A stretch of 64,000 nucleotides of DNA, taken from NCBI GenBank assembly GCA_014529385.2, contig CM043963.1, positions 68,661,912-68,725,911 of the forward strand, in the 5' to 3' direction. Positions 23,115 to 32,541 of the stretch are shown here, one piece after another (within the stretch, counting starts at the first letter, position 1; every line of letters begins with the position of its first letter). A program made the position numbers and the translations under genes. Under the pieces are notes generated by a model. The model was not told the origin of the DNA and did no database searches. It worked only from the letters and a program-made list of their open reading frames with translations. This DNA is from Adiantum capillus-veneris (taxonomy: Eukaryota > Streptophyta > Polypodiopsida > Polypodiales > Pteridaceae).

Positions 23115-24670
23115 AAGTAGCAACAAATATATGCTCTCTCTCTATCTATGCATGAAAATGGAGGGAGGAAAACTCCCTCGAGTATATGCATACACACACA
23201 AGATTCACGAGCAGAATTGTCATGTCCGGGCAAGCAAAAGATGGAGCCACACACAAGAAACTAGCATGGCATAAGTGGGTCAAAACCTACCATGCAAATG
23301 GAAAGTACAAGTCACCAATGTGGACACCATCTACGCATAACTCTTTACACATCGATGAAGAAGCAACCACAAAGCGGCCATGGTCATCGCCATGACTGGG
23401 GGTTCATCTAGAAGCATCATCAACAAGAGCTCTCTTCATGAGCAACATCATCCACCATCGATGCCAGATGGCATAATGATCGTGTTTGAAGCAGCCACGG
23501 CAACACAAACCTCACGACGACTACCCACGTGGGACCAACCCCTTGTAATTACCCAGCTAAACTCACCCCAAAAAATAGTGTTTATGGATAACCCGTGCAA
23601 ATAGCCATCACTCTCCTATCTAACTTTTCCCTCCCTTTCTCTGTTCCACCTTTACCTCTACTCTAGGTGCTAGAGCTAGAGGAATAATCCTACATCTAGG
23701 CCACTCCCTTTATCCACTCGGTATTTTGGGTAAGCCTAGGTCATGGACTAGCCATTGCAACCTATATAAGCAGGCCTTTGCCATGCATTTTGGGGGGGAA
23801 GAACATGACACTCACAGGGTGCTAACACTCACAAGGGCAATGGTCAACACAAGGTTGTGAGGAGACAATACTCATGTGGAAGCACATAGACATAATCACA
23901 CACACAAGGCATTGGGTAGAGATTGACACAAAGCATCTACATAAGTTGCACATGAAATTCTTGGCGCTTGAACGCATTCACCATCATGCTGCATGCTACA
24001 GACTATGGCATTTCATGGGGGAATTGCTACCACATGACATGAAGCTCATGGAATTTTACACCCTGAACACACTTTGTTAGATTAAGCTCCTCACTCATAC
24101 TCCATCCACGTATCAACCATTCTCACTAGCTTGACACTTGCGTATTCACCGTCGTCACTCACATAACACCACCATGCAACAACCATTTACACCACGCAAC
24201 TGTGCACCAAATACTGAGGGAATTTCACTCTCCACATGGTAAGAAGGAATCTCATCCACATCGTCCACAATCTCATCAAGTAATCATTTCCCCACTATTC
24301 TTGCTACACCTGTCAGGATGACCCTCCCCGCATTCATGCTATGCTCTAAGGTGATGGGAGGCCCAGTTTACCCTCATCATCTTGCTCCCTTGCACCTGCA
24401 AGCAACCTCCTTATGTAAGGCTGATCATTCATACACACATCCTTCCATGGAGTCCTTATGAGGTCTTCCAGTCCGTGCACTACTATTCAGAATTGTTCCT
24501 ACTTTAGGCATACCTTCTCTTTCATCTTGTTATCTTCTTCTCCAGCACTTTGAGAGCATTTTGTGAGCGATTATGTTTATAGGTTTCCTATCAAGGTCAT
24601 GAACAAGTTTTCATCTATTTTCTCAGCTCCTCTCATAAAGTCCTAGCGGCTATAAAATGTTAGGTGGTGC
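23113..24670. other. No recognisable gene
   Basis: Moderate GC sequence with short open frames and no recognisable domain. A run of eight G near 23792 and TATA-like CTATATAAGCAGG near 23762 could be parts of an old LTR, but no partner repeat was found. Confidence 0.45.
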
Positions 24671-24673
24671 CCT

Positions 24674-24698
24674 CCCCCCCCCCCCCCCCCCCCCCCCC
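24674..24698. repeat. Poly-C tract (25 bp)
   Basis: Twenty-five consecutive C, framed by more C-rich sequence. Such tracts are prone to length error in assembly. Confidence 0.95.
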
Positions 24699-24776
24699 TC
24701 CCATTCAACACCCGCCCCTCCCCCATGGTGAATATCACAGAGTCCGTACAAGTGGAGGTGTAGAGGCCCCTAATCA

Positions 24777-25140
24777 CTATGAGGATCTTTTGCAAAGAGG
24801 AATTGTGTGATTTGAAATATGTATCAAATTACAAAAGAGATGCTGTTTGAATTCTCCCAGCCATTGCACCTTGGTAAACAAATACAACCATTGGCATCTC
24901 TAGTTATCTCTCTCTTTTTTTTCTCTGATTCTCTTTCTCTCTATATATATGGTGCATTCAGAATGATGATTCAAAAAATAACATTGCATGTTAGTCTATA
25001 TTGATTTCTATATGAATAAATCCTCCTTTGAGGCTCTTCTAAGAAGAGGGCCGGGATAGTATGATTTGAAATCTGTATCAATTTACAAACGAGATGTTGT
25101 CCAATTTTTCTTAGCCATTGCACTTGGGTAGCATAAAATA
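24777..25140. repeat. Pair of ~110-bp direct repeats
   Basis: 24800-24890 and 25048-25140 share TGATTTGAAAT, TGTATCAA, TTACAAA, GAGATG and CAGCCATTGCAC-like blocks in order, diverged by perhaps 25-30%. They could be the ends of a small old element or a diverged tandem duplication. Confidence 0.55.
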
Positions 25141-25359
25141 CACATAAGACTATCATAGGGCACCACTATGACTTACTTAACCATAGGCGAGGAAAACTAG
25201 GTCCTTATCATCCCAGTGATATACCCCAGATTTAGATGTTCCTTCTAGGTTGCAATATCTTCTTTTGCATGACTTAAACTAGGTTACTTGCATATATCAT
25301 AGTCACGTCTAACTCCCAAACACAAACAAACTCTAATGATTTGAAACATAACTGAGCTG

Positions 25360-25870
25360 AAATACTGGTGTTTGGCACAAGAAGTTAAGAAGTAGGAACG
25401 CATGGCCCACATGCGTACCATCAAAGACCTTGTCAAACTTCAAAAATTTTAGGATAAGCCTACCTAGGCATGAGAGAAGGAGGAAAATAAGAGAAAAAGA
25501 TGTATCGCTATTAGAGAACACATAAAAAAACCCACCAAACCCATCAAAGTTTTTCAAGAACTCACCCGCATTGTATTACCTAGAAAGGCTAAAGGAGACT
25601 CCCTCATCTATTGAGTAGACTTAGGAGAGTAATAGGGGGAGTCTAAGGTGTGACAACGATAACAAGTGGAGGGAGCTGCTTGATACTTATCACCCATTTA
25701 GTTCGTGTAGGTCTTACTAACTGGACTTTTTGGTTGGTTGATAGGTATAGGCTCCAACTCTCATCCGTGGGTTCTTCGGGTTATTCTCCAACATATGATA
25801 TGACAATAGTGCTGTATCACATGATGTATCAATTTTAATGTATTGTTGATTTCTCAATTTAAAGGGTTGT
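25360..25870 (+). pseudogene. Unrecognised coding remnant, copy 2, with conserved 3' block
   Basis: A degraded frame ends with a stop at 25612; its last 40 codons align with the end of the frame at 20235-20621 (I-A-I-R, K-P-x-K-P-I-K, R-K-A-K). The following non-coding DNA to about 25870 also matches 20622-20870. The two are therefore copies of one unknown repeated element. Confidence 0.5.
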
Positions 25871-26209
25871 ATATTTTATCTACTCTTCTCAGTATATGTT
25901 TCTGTTTAAGAAATGTATCTAACTCAAAAACATAGGAAACTCAAAAACATAGGAAGAAGGCTAGATCAAAGTTCAAAAACCTTGACGACAAAGATTAGAT
26001 GAGACCAAGAACCATCCTGTCACTCTATTGGGTAGACACTAAGACACTAAAGGCTTGTAAAATGCACATTAATGGTGGGAAAATGGGGTAAATAACTAAC
26101 TCACACTTATAATGGCCTCTCTATAGCTCTAGGTTTTTTCCTTGCTCTTCCTAATCACCCTTAGCACCTTGCAATTTCTTTTTTTGTCTACAGGTATGGG
26201 TGCTTTACA

Positions 26210-26959
26210 TGCTGTTTGGATGACGACCATATTTAGGCCTTTTTTGACTCAGATGAGTCTAATACGAAGGTGATCTCGGTGCTTATGTCCTCGCTCACAA
26301 AGGAAATCTCATCGCCCATTCAAATGTTCGACACAACCAGTGCAATGTGGACCAAGCTAGAGGAACTCTTTGATCGAGGGTCCACTATGCGAGCGGCCAC
26401 TTTGCTTAGACAATTGTTGAATATTCAGTTTAAACCTCAGAGTACGATGCAGTCATTTCTTATGCAGGTGAAGTTACTTCATGATCAGTTGTTGGCTATC
26501 GATGGTTAATTGTCATCTACATAGTTAGTGGCATTGATTCTCACAAAGTTATCTATGGAGTATGCGGTTGTCGAGCAAGCACTTCGCTTGCAGATTACCA
26601 AGTAGAAGTTGGACTTTGATCAGCTGAGTTCTTTCTTGATTGAGAAGGAGTCAGTCTTTATTTCTCAAGGCAAGGTCAAGATGACAAAGCCTAGATAGGT
26701 TTGTACACCGACAACTGTATATACCATCTTGAGAAAGCCAAAGAAGGTTAATTGTTGTTGTTTCAAGTGTGAAAAGAAGGGACATTTATCACGAGATTGC
26801 ACACCAAGGAAAAGGGATCGATTCACTTCAGACAAGGACAAGTTCAAAGGAGAAGGGAAAGAGGATGATAATGACACACCAACTTCAATTGCAAAGAAAA
26901 GCTCGATCTCCAAGGGTAAAGAAGATGCTCAGGAGGGGAAGATTTCTTATTGGCACTGA
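26210..26959 (+). pseudogene. Ty1/copia gag remnant (UBN2-like) with CCHC knuckle
   Basis: 26270-26509 encodes the copia gag capsid-like region (MWTKLEELFDRGS, then a LLRQLLNIQF helix). After stops at about 26508 and 26603, 26729-26959 encodes CFKCEKKGHLSRDC (CX2CX4HX4C) and a basic tail. Protease, integrase and RT do not follow, so most of pol has been lost. The region 27520-27630 has features of an LTR end (TATATAA, then a run ending AATACAAG), without a found partner. Confidence 0.75.
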
Positions 26960-28240
26960 GGTAGTGGTCCTGTTCATTGCTTCAGCTAGAGAGCGGCATT
27001 TGAGAGGGAGAAGATGCTCCCTCAGTGTGATTTGGACCTATGTGTTAGAGTTCATTTCATTGGGATTTGGATCCATGTCTTGGAATTTATATTTTGTTTT
27101 GGTGTTTGGACCCGTGTGTCAAAGTTCAAGAGCACCTTCTTTCTGGCATGAGACCAACCCTGCACCATCAAATGCGTTGGATGTAGCATGCACAATTCAA
27201 CGTGTTCACAGGATTTTGGACCGGACGTGGTCCAAGTCATTGTCTTGCATATTATTTTGGGATATTGGGTGGGATGTGTTCCTAGTTCACTTTTGGATGT
27301 GGCTGCAGGAGCTTTAGGTGGAATGCTCATGGAGAAAAGAGAGGGAGTTGTAGTATCCAAGTTGTATCCGGTAGCCGTACATTACTGGAGTGTCCATGGT
27401 AACATCTTCATTGACTAGTCTTTCTATGCATGATCACCATGAGTTGCAGAGAGAGGGTCCCGGTGTTGAAGATTGCACCTCATAGTTATTATGCATATTA
27501 TTAAGATTATCATTATTGGTATTATGTCAAATTAGTGAGGTAAAGAAAACTCCTAAAATCCTATATAAACTCGATCTTGGGCCATCATTGTAATCATTTG
27601 AGTTAATACAAGTTATTTTGTCTTACCCTCTCTCCAGAGCTAAACTCTAGAGTTATTTGTGTGTGCCTGCTTTTTTGACATTAACCTCATAATCAAGCTC
27701 TTTGGAAAACAAAAGATAGAAATTCCTTAACTTTTTATTATGTATATGTATAGAGAGATCTTCTCTAAGTACTTTTTGCTTCTTCCCCAACCTTTCCAGA
27801 AGAAAAAAACTAATAAAATCATTGGCTCAACGACATAGTTCAAGGATTAAAAAAAGAAGTTTTTCAAATTTTTTGTATGGATTATATATGTATTAATGGG
27901 AAGCATGGCTTCCATGCCTCATTCACAAACCATACTCTCAAAGATTAGATAGGGGAGAAATGGAGGCTCCAAGAAAAAACTGCAGTTCATTAGGCTCATC
28001 AGGCTACGAAGTATTGGCTAGAAACGTCAACAATAGAAGCTTCAATCCAAGTCTAGGTTAGAAAACTTGGTCAAGCTAAAATAGAAGTGAATCAAAGCAC
28101 AAATTCTTTGAGGCTAGGGCCACTTACATTTGATATAATATTGCATAGAGATTTCAATGAGAGTTTGAAAACTTTCATGAAGTCTTTTCTTATGTTTTTT
28201 TTCTAAATTTTGGGCTGAAAATGAAATTTGAAAGACGGTA
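26960..28240. other. No intact gene; possible copia 3' remnant
   Basis: Short frames only. The first part (to about 27650) is probably the deleted rest and LTR of the copia remnant. The remainder shows nothing recognisable. Confidence 0.45.
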
Positions 28241-28244
28241 ATGG

Positions 28245-28325
28245 GCATTGAACCTAGGTCTTTACGCATTGATGTATCTATCTCAACCACTACGTCACTA
28301 CCCCATTGGCAAACCAGGCTTCTGG
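28245..28325 (-). repeat. tRNA-like / SINE-like segment
   Basis: On the minus strand TAGTGACGTAGTGG resembles an A box and, about 40 bp later, AGGTTCAATGCCC matches the B-box consensus. It reads like a tRNA-derived SINE head. No stable cloverleaf is claimed. Confidence 0.45.
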
Positions 28326-28639
28326 CCAATGACCTTAGTTGTAACAAGTTTAGCATTTTGCCAATTGTATCATACGTAGACGCGGCCGAGCAAGAAATAA
28401 CCTAGCTTGTTGGCTATGTCAGGAGGCATCATATCCTTGCAATGAAGCATCTTGGCAAGATCATGTATATGTTTCCCTCATAGAAACTGAAAGAGGATGT
28501 CCTCTTAGTACTCTCCCGAACTTGATGTCAGCGTGATGGAGCCTTCCAACTATGGCCATGCACGATTTTGTGTAAGCCGTGCCCATAGTAGCACACAAAT
28601 TAGCCCCCTCCCACTTTGGACCCTCCTAAGTTTTTCTTT

Positions 28640-28735
28640 TCTCTGAGCGAGATATCCTACTTGCGGACTACAAATGGGAATTGAACTATTGATCACCAGA
28701 AGGCCTGACAGCAATAATGCCGCAACATCCACCCT
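28640..28735 (-). repeat. tRNA-like / SINE-like segment
   Basis: On the minus strand AGTTCAATTCCC fits a B box and is preceded at a plausible distance by an A-box-like TGTTGCGGCATTATTG. It has the same orientation as the segment at 28245-28325, so both may be pieces of SINE-type repeats. Confidence 0.35.
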
Positions 28736-28906
28736 CAGAGCGGATGATGGGGCAAAGGTTTCAATAAGTGTAGATGCTGAGGATGATTCAGGAGCGCACT
28801 CAAATCAATCGGCTCTAGATTAAGGAGGGGTGCATGCATCAGCATTTACATTACTAATATGACTATGTAATAAATAGTACTGTATATAGAAGGAGCTAGG
28901 GCTTAC

Positions 28907-29144
28907 TTGGGCCGGCGATCCAGCGCAGTGGGGGCTTCACGTGCAGGAGGTAGACATGCCCATTTGGAGGGATGACCTGATTATCAAGCGCCCATGTCAA
29001 TGCCCGGAGTCCTCTCTTCTGCTCGCTTCCCACACACACCCCAACCCTAGTGGGGAGTACGGGCGCTTCTGACACGATCATTGGGTATTCAATAATTTCT
29101 TCCTGCTGCAGATGCTGCATATTGTTGACGTCCGCCATCATCAT
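28907..29144 (-). CDS. First coding exon of a USP-domain gene (partial)
   Basis: From ATG at 29144 (MMMADVNNM) the frame reads 79 codons plus one base to a donor site CCCAA|GTAAGC. Residues of about 35-75 (VGVCVGSEQKRGLRALTWAL, then a VYLLHVKPP strand) match the N-terminal half of a universal stress protein / Rossmann-like domain, as found in plant USP proteins and at the N-terminus of U-box or receptor-like cytoplasmic kinases. The frame is intact and the codon pattern unlike the transposons around it. Later exons were not found to the left, so the gene has a very long intron, continues outside the window, or is a fragment. The GC-rich LTR element with CACTA copy 2 begins 395 bp upstream of this ATG. 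Confidence 0.7.
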
Positions 29145-29229
29145 ATTGCAGCCTTTACTGTTACTGTTAGTGTGCACAATATATGTGTTTGCTTGAGGTG
29201 ATCAAGTGCGTTGAAGTACAATATAGACA

Positions 29230-29375
29230 CTGTGTGTGTGTGTGTGTGTGTGTTGTGTGTGCGCGCGGGCGAATAGAAGGGATAGAGTTTGATGTGATGA
29301 GCGAGAGAGAATTTTGGGAAGAATATACGCAGCGAGCTGCATCCAAGCAGCTGCCCATCCGCTTCAAGCGAGTCT

Positions 29376-29425
<50 letters not shown>
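29230..29425. repeat. (GT)n and (CT)n microsatellites upstream of the USP exon
   Basis: (GT)n at about 29231-29252 and (CT)n at about 29384-29420. Read from the gene they lie 90-280 bp before the ATG; pyrimidine/purine dinucleotide runs are common in plant 5' untranslated regions and core promoters. Confidence 0.75.
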
Positions 29426-29539
29426 GACTTGTCGTTCTATGTTGAATGTTCCACTCTGGCATGCGCGTTGACATCCCAAAATCCAAGTCAACACCCTGCC
29501 AACCGGCTGCGCCCCCCGTGACGCTAAAGTAAGGCGGAA

Positions 29540-30033
29540 TGTGACGCCCCAGAATCTGGGCGCGTCGGGGAGGGGACCTTTTGGGGCCCGGCAGGGATTT
29601 ATACCCGCGCGGGCGGAGGGGACTTCTGTCTTCAAGGGGCCGGCGGGGATCGACACCCGCGCGGGCGGAGGGGACTTTCGTCTTCAAGGGGTCCTGGCGC
29701 GGACGGCACCGGCTCAGGAGGGCCCGGCTCGGACGGGACCGGCTCGGGTCGAGTTGCCTTCACGGGGGCCCGGCTCGGACGGGACCGGTTCGGGCGTGGT
29801 TGCGTTCCATGGGTCGACGGCCGTTTGCGTTTCGCGGGTCTTCGCGGGTCTTGCGTTCCGGGTCCCTAGCCCCACATAGCCTCAGGCTCCGCCGCACCGC
29901 CGGCGGGTCATAGCGTGCCCCGGGGAACCTTGCGTGGAGTCCCCACGGTGCGCGAGTGCGTGGAGTGAGGCTACAGTGTCTAGGTGGGGGGTCCCCTCCC
30001 GTGGCCGTTCTCGGGAGGCTCATACCCCTTATA
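29540..30033 (-). repeat. 3' LTR of the GC-rich element
   Basis: Starts TGTGACGCCCCAGAATCTGG on the plus strand and ends CCCCTTATA. It is 46 bp longer than its partner because a unit containing CCCGGCTCGGACGGGACCGG is present twice. On the minus strand it is preceded by a weak purine tract (ACGGGGGTGTA). Confidence 0.88.
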
Positions 30034-30334
30034 TACACCCCCGTTTGAAGAGAGTTCGACGACCGCGTCGAACGTGGGACAAGAGTGCTCGGCTATGCAT
30101 GAGGCCGTGGGGACAAAGGGGTGCATATAAGTGCAAGTGATCAAAAACTGTTCCCAAATGCAAGTAAGTAGGCATGCTTTGTTTTTGTACTTTTGGAATG
30201 AGAGTGTGTGTGTATTTTTTGGGGTTTTGGCAGAAGGCTGAAAAGATATGCTTTGAACACCCAAGTAGAATTCCCCGTACTTGAGCGTTCCCCGAATAGG
30301 TAACCCACACTACAAGAGGTTATGTGCTCTTGTG

Positions 30335-30605
30335 ACGCTCTTAGCGACGGAAATACACTGGGTTTTTATAACCCCCGGCGTCGCTATAAGCGTCGCTAAA
30401 AGCGTCGCTACGAGAGTGTCGCTATCTGCGTCGCTATAGGTGTCGCTATAAGCGTCGCTATAGGCGTCGCTATATAGCGACGCTTATAGCGACGTCTATA
30501 GCGACGCAGATAGCGACGCTCTCACAGAAGAGTATAGCGACGCTTTTAGCGACGCTACAGAGCCATAAATAGCGACGCTTATAGCGACGCCTGAGAGAAT
30601 ATTTT
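30335..30605. repeat. 3' sub-terminal motif array with large hairpin, CACTA copy 2
   Basis: Sixteen or seventeen GTCGCTA / TAGCGAC motifs, mostly 12-14 bp apart. Roughly the first eight point one way and the rest the other, meeting at 30470-30476, so the array can fold into a long hairpin. Family knowledge: such sub-terminal motifs bind the TNPA-like protein in En/Spm elements. Confidence 0.85.
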
Positions 30606-30955
30606 TTTGGTGACAGGGCATTGAATGCCCTGCCACCCATCAACCATATTGTACTTGATTCACTTTTTAGAAAAAGTGCAAAGGTAAATAATAGACCCAA
30701 AATAGTCACCCACAAGACGCATTGTTTGCAAAATTGACAATTGTACACATCATAGACAAACTGAATTGATTGGCAAATGTAATAATGACAATTGTACAAC
30801 ATCATAGGCATAAAGAATTGATTGGCAAAAGGAATTGCGGTGACAAATGTAATAATATACATGGTTCAAAAAGACGTATAAAATCCGTCTCATGATACAT
30901 AAGCTATGAGAAACCCTAAACTAATGCTATCTAGCTACGGCTAAACTGACGTCGT

Positions 30956-32269
30956 CTAATCAGACGTCTCATCGCGTCCAAGCGGCGTATCTGTCGGATT
31001 CTGCAAAAAAAGACAATAAGACAGTTTTCAGTAAGTATAAACATATAACGACATTTATAAAACAATACAAAAAATAAAAAAGAGTAAACCCTAATACTAA
31101 CCATGCCGCCGCGAGAACTGAGAATGTCCATCAGGGCGTTTAAGCCCTTCCTGCCTGCGTACTCGCGCTCGTACGGTGTGGGATCACGTCCTGTCATCGA
31201 CCACTGTCAAAACATACAAAGATTTCATTATGTTAGAACTAAAAAACTCATAAACCCTAAACTATCGAACATGCATAAAGAGCAATGTGAAAAGACTTAC
31301 AAAATCGGCCTCAAATGATGCCCATCCACCGCTCCCCAAGTGGTGCGAGCTCCCTGCCTCTACTCGCGCTCTGGCTGCATCCTTTTGTTGCTTCCACTTG
31401 TCGGGATTCTCGCGCGCTGCTTTCTTCGCATTCTTCCAATCTTCTTTGGCCAGCCAATCTGGCCTATTCCACCCATTCTTGATTGCTTTTTGCACTTCGG
31501 AATGCTTGTGTTTGCAGTATTCGCGCATTCGAATCTTCATCAGGTCTTCATTGAAGCGCTGATCCCGTGTTGGAACGGGAAACTCATCATGAAGTATGCT
31601 GATGACTCTGTTTTTTAAATCACTTGGTACTTCACTCCATTTGTTTAGTATATAGTGTCTAAACAGCTGAGAGCAAAGACCACGCATGCGCGAGATCACC
31701 TTCTTGCCGTCATCATCCATGATGATGCCGCCGCTGATGTCGACGGAGTAAGGCAAGCCCTCTGGCCGGTGACGCGTGAACCTGGGTGTCCCGGCAGGGG
31801 TCTCTAGCGGCGTGTCGATGGGGGTACGGACGTCAGGTGTCTCCACCGGCGTCTGGGCCCCGAAGCGAGGAGTGTCGAGTGGGGTGGCTCCTGGCGGAGT
31901 AGGTAGAGGTGTGTAGCTTCTAGGAACAGTCAGCCGTGCAAAACCTGGCGTAGACGGCGATGCTGTGGCTGGTGTGGGGGCGGGCAAAGAAGGGGAGGGT
32001 AAAGAGCCTCGTCGAACACGAGGCGGTGTGGAGGCATCGGTGGCGGAATCCCCACAACAACCGCCACCGCCACCACTAGAGCGCCGGTGTCTAGAAGAGT
32101 GTGACGCTCGTCTCGTCGACGCCGAAGCTTCGGAGCGCGCCGAATGCTCCGAAAGAGAGGGAGATGCGGATGGTGTAGGAACGCGCGATGATGCGCCAGA
32201 GCGATGACGCTCCACGTACCACTGTCTCTGCTGCGGTGACAAAGAAGAAAGAAACTCCTCATCATCCAT
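30956..32269 (-). CDS. Second CACTA protein (Transposase_24-like), copy 2, intact
   Basis: Three exons: 32269-31301, 31203-31102 and 31000-30956, with GT..AG introns and no internal stop, 371 codons. It starts MDDEEFLSSL. Residues of about 25-180 are Ser/Thr/Pro-rich with repeated T-P-x-x-T-P units, suggesting a disordered or phosphorylated region. The C-terminal third is basic (WLAKEDWKNAKKAARENPDK, HHLGSGG, then RKGLNALMDILSSRG) and resembles the Transposase_24 family of plant En/Spm-type elements. By analogy with TNPA it probably binds sub-terminal motifs in the nucleus. It lies 273 bp downstream of the transposase stop on the same strand, and a TGCAG just before its ATG suggests it may be an alternative splice product of one transcript. 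Confidence 0.85.
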
Positions 32270-32541
32270 ACCTGCATTAAACACACGAATATTTAAACTT
32301 AATATTGAATGAATAGAGTAGACAATGACGCAAAGACCATTAAATACAATGACGTAATGACGCATATAAATACAATGACGCAATGAATCGAGTGGTAGAA
32401 GAGGCAAGTCGAAAACTCAGAATTTTCAATCAAAAGATGTGAGCGCGAGTAGAAAAGAGCGTTACACACCATGGAAGCTACTTAGAGAGCTAGAGCTTTT
32501 ACAGCACGGAGCAAAATTGTTCAAATACAATATTTGTGGCT

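Noticed and set aside
28245-28325. Functional tRNA gene
   Set aside because: Box motifs are present but no convincing acceptor stem or complete cloverleaf can be drawn. It was kept only as a SINE-like segment.
29541-30038. Gly/Arg/Pro-rich open frames on both strands, also at 38609-39090
   Set aside because: They come from GC-rich LTR sequence where stop codons are rare. The same frames recur in both LTRs and no domain is visible.
30335-30605. CRISPR-like array
   Set aside because: The units are short, closely spaced, in both orientations and without unique spacers. They are CACTA sub-terminal motifs in a plant genome.
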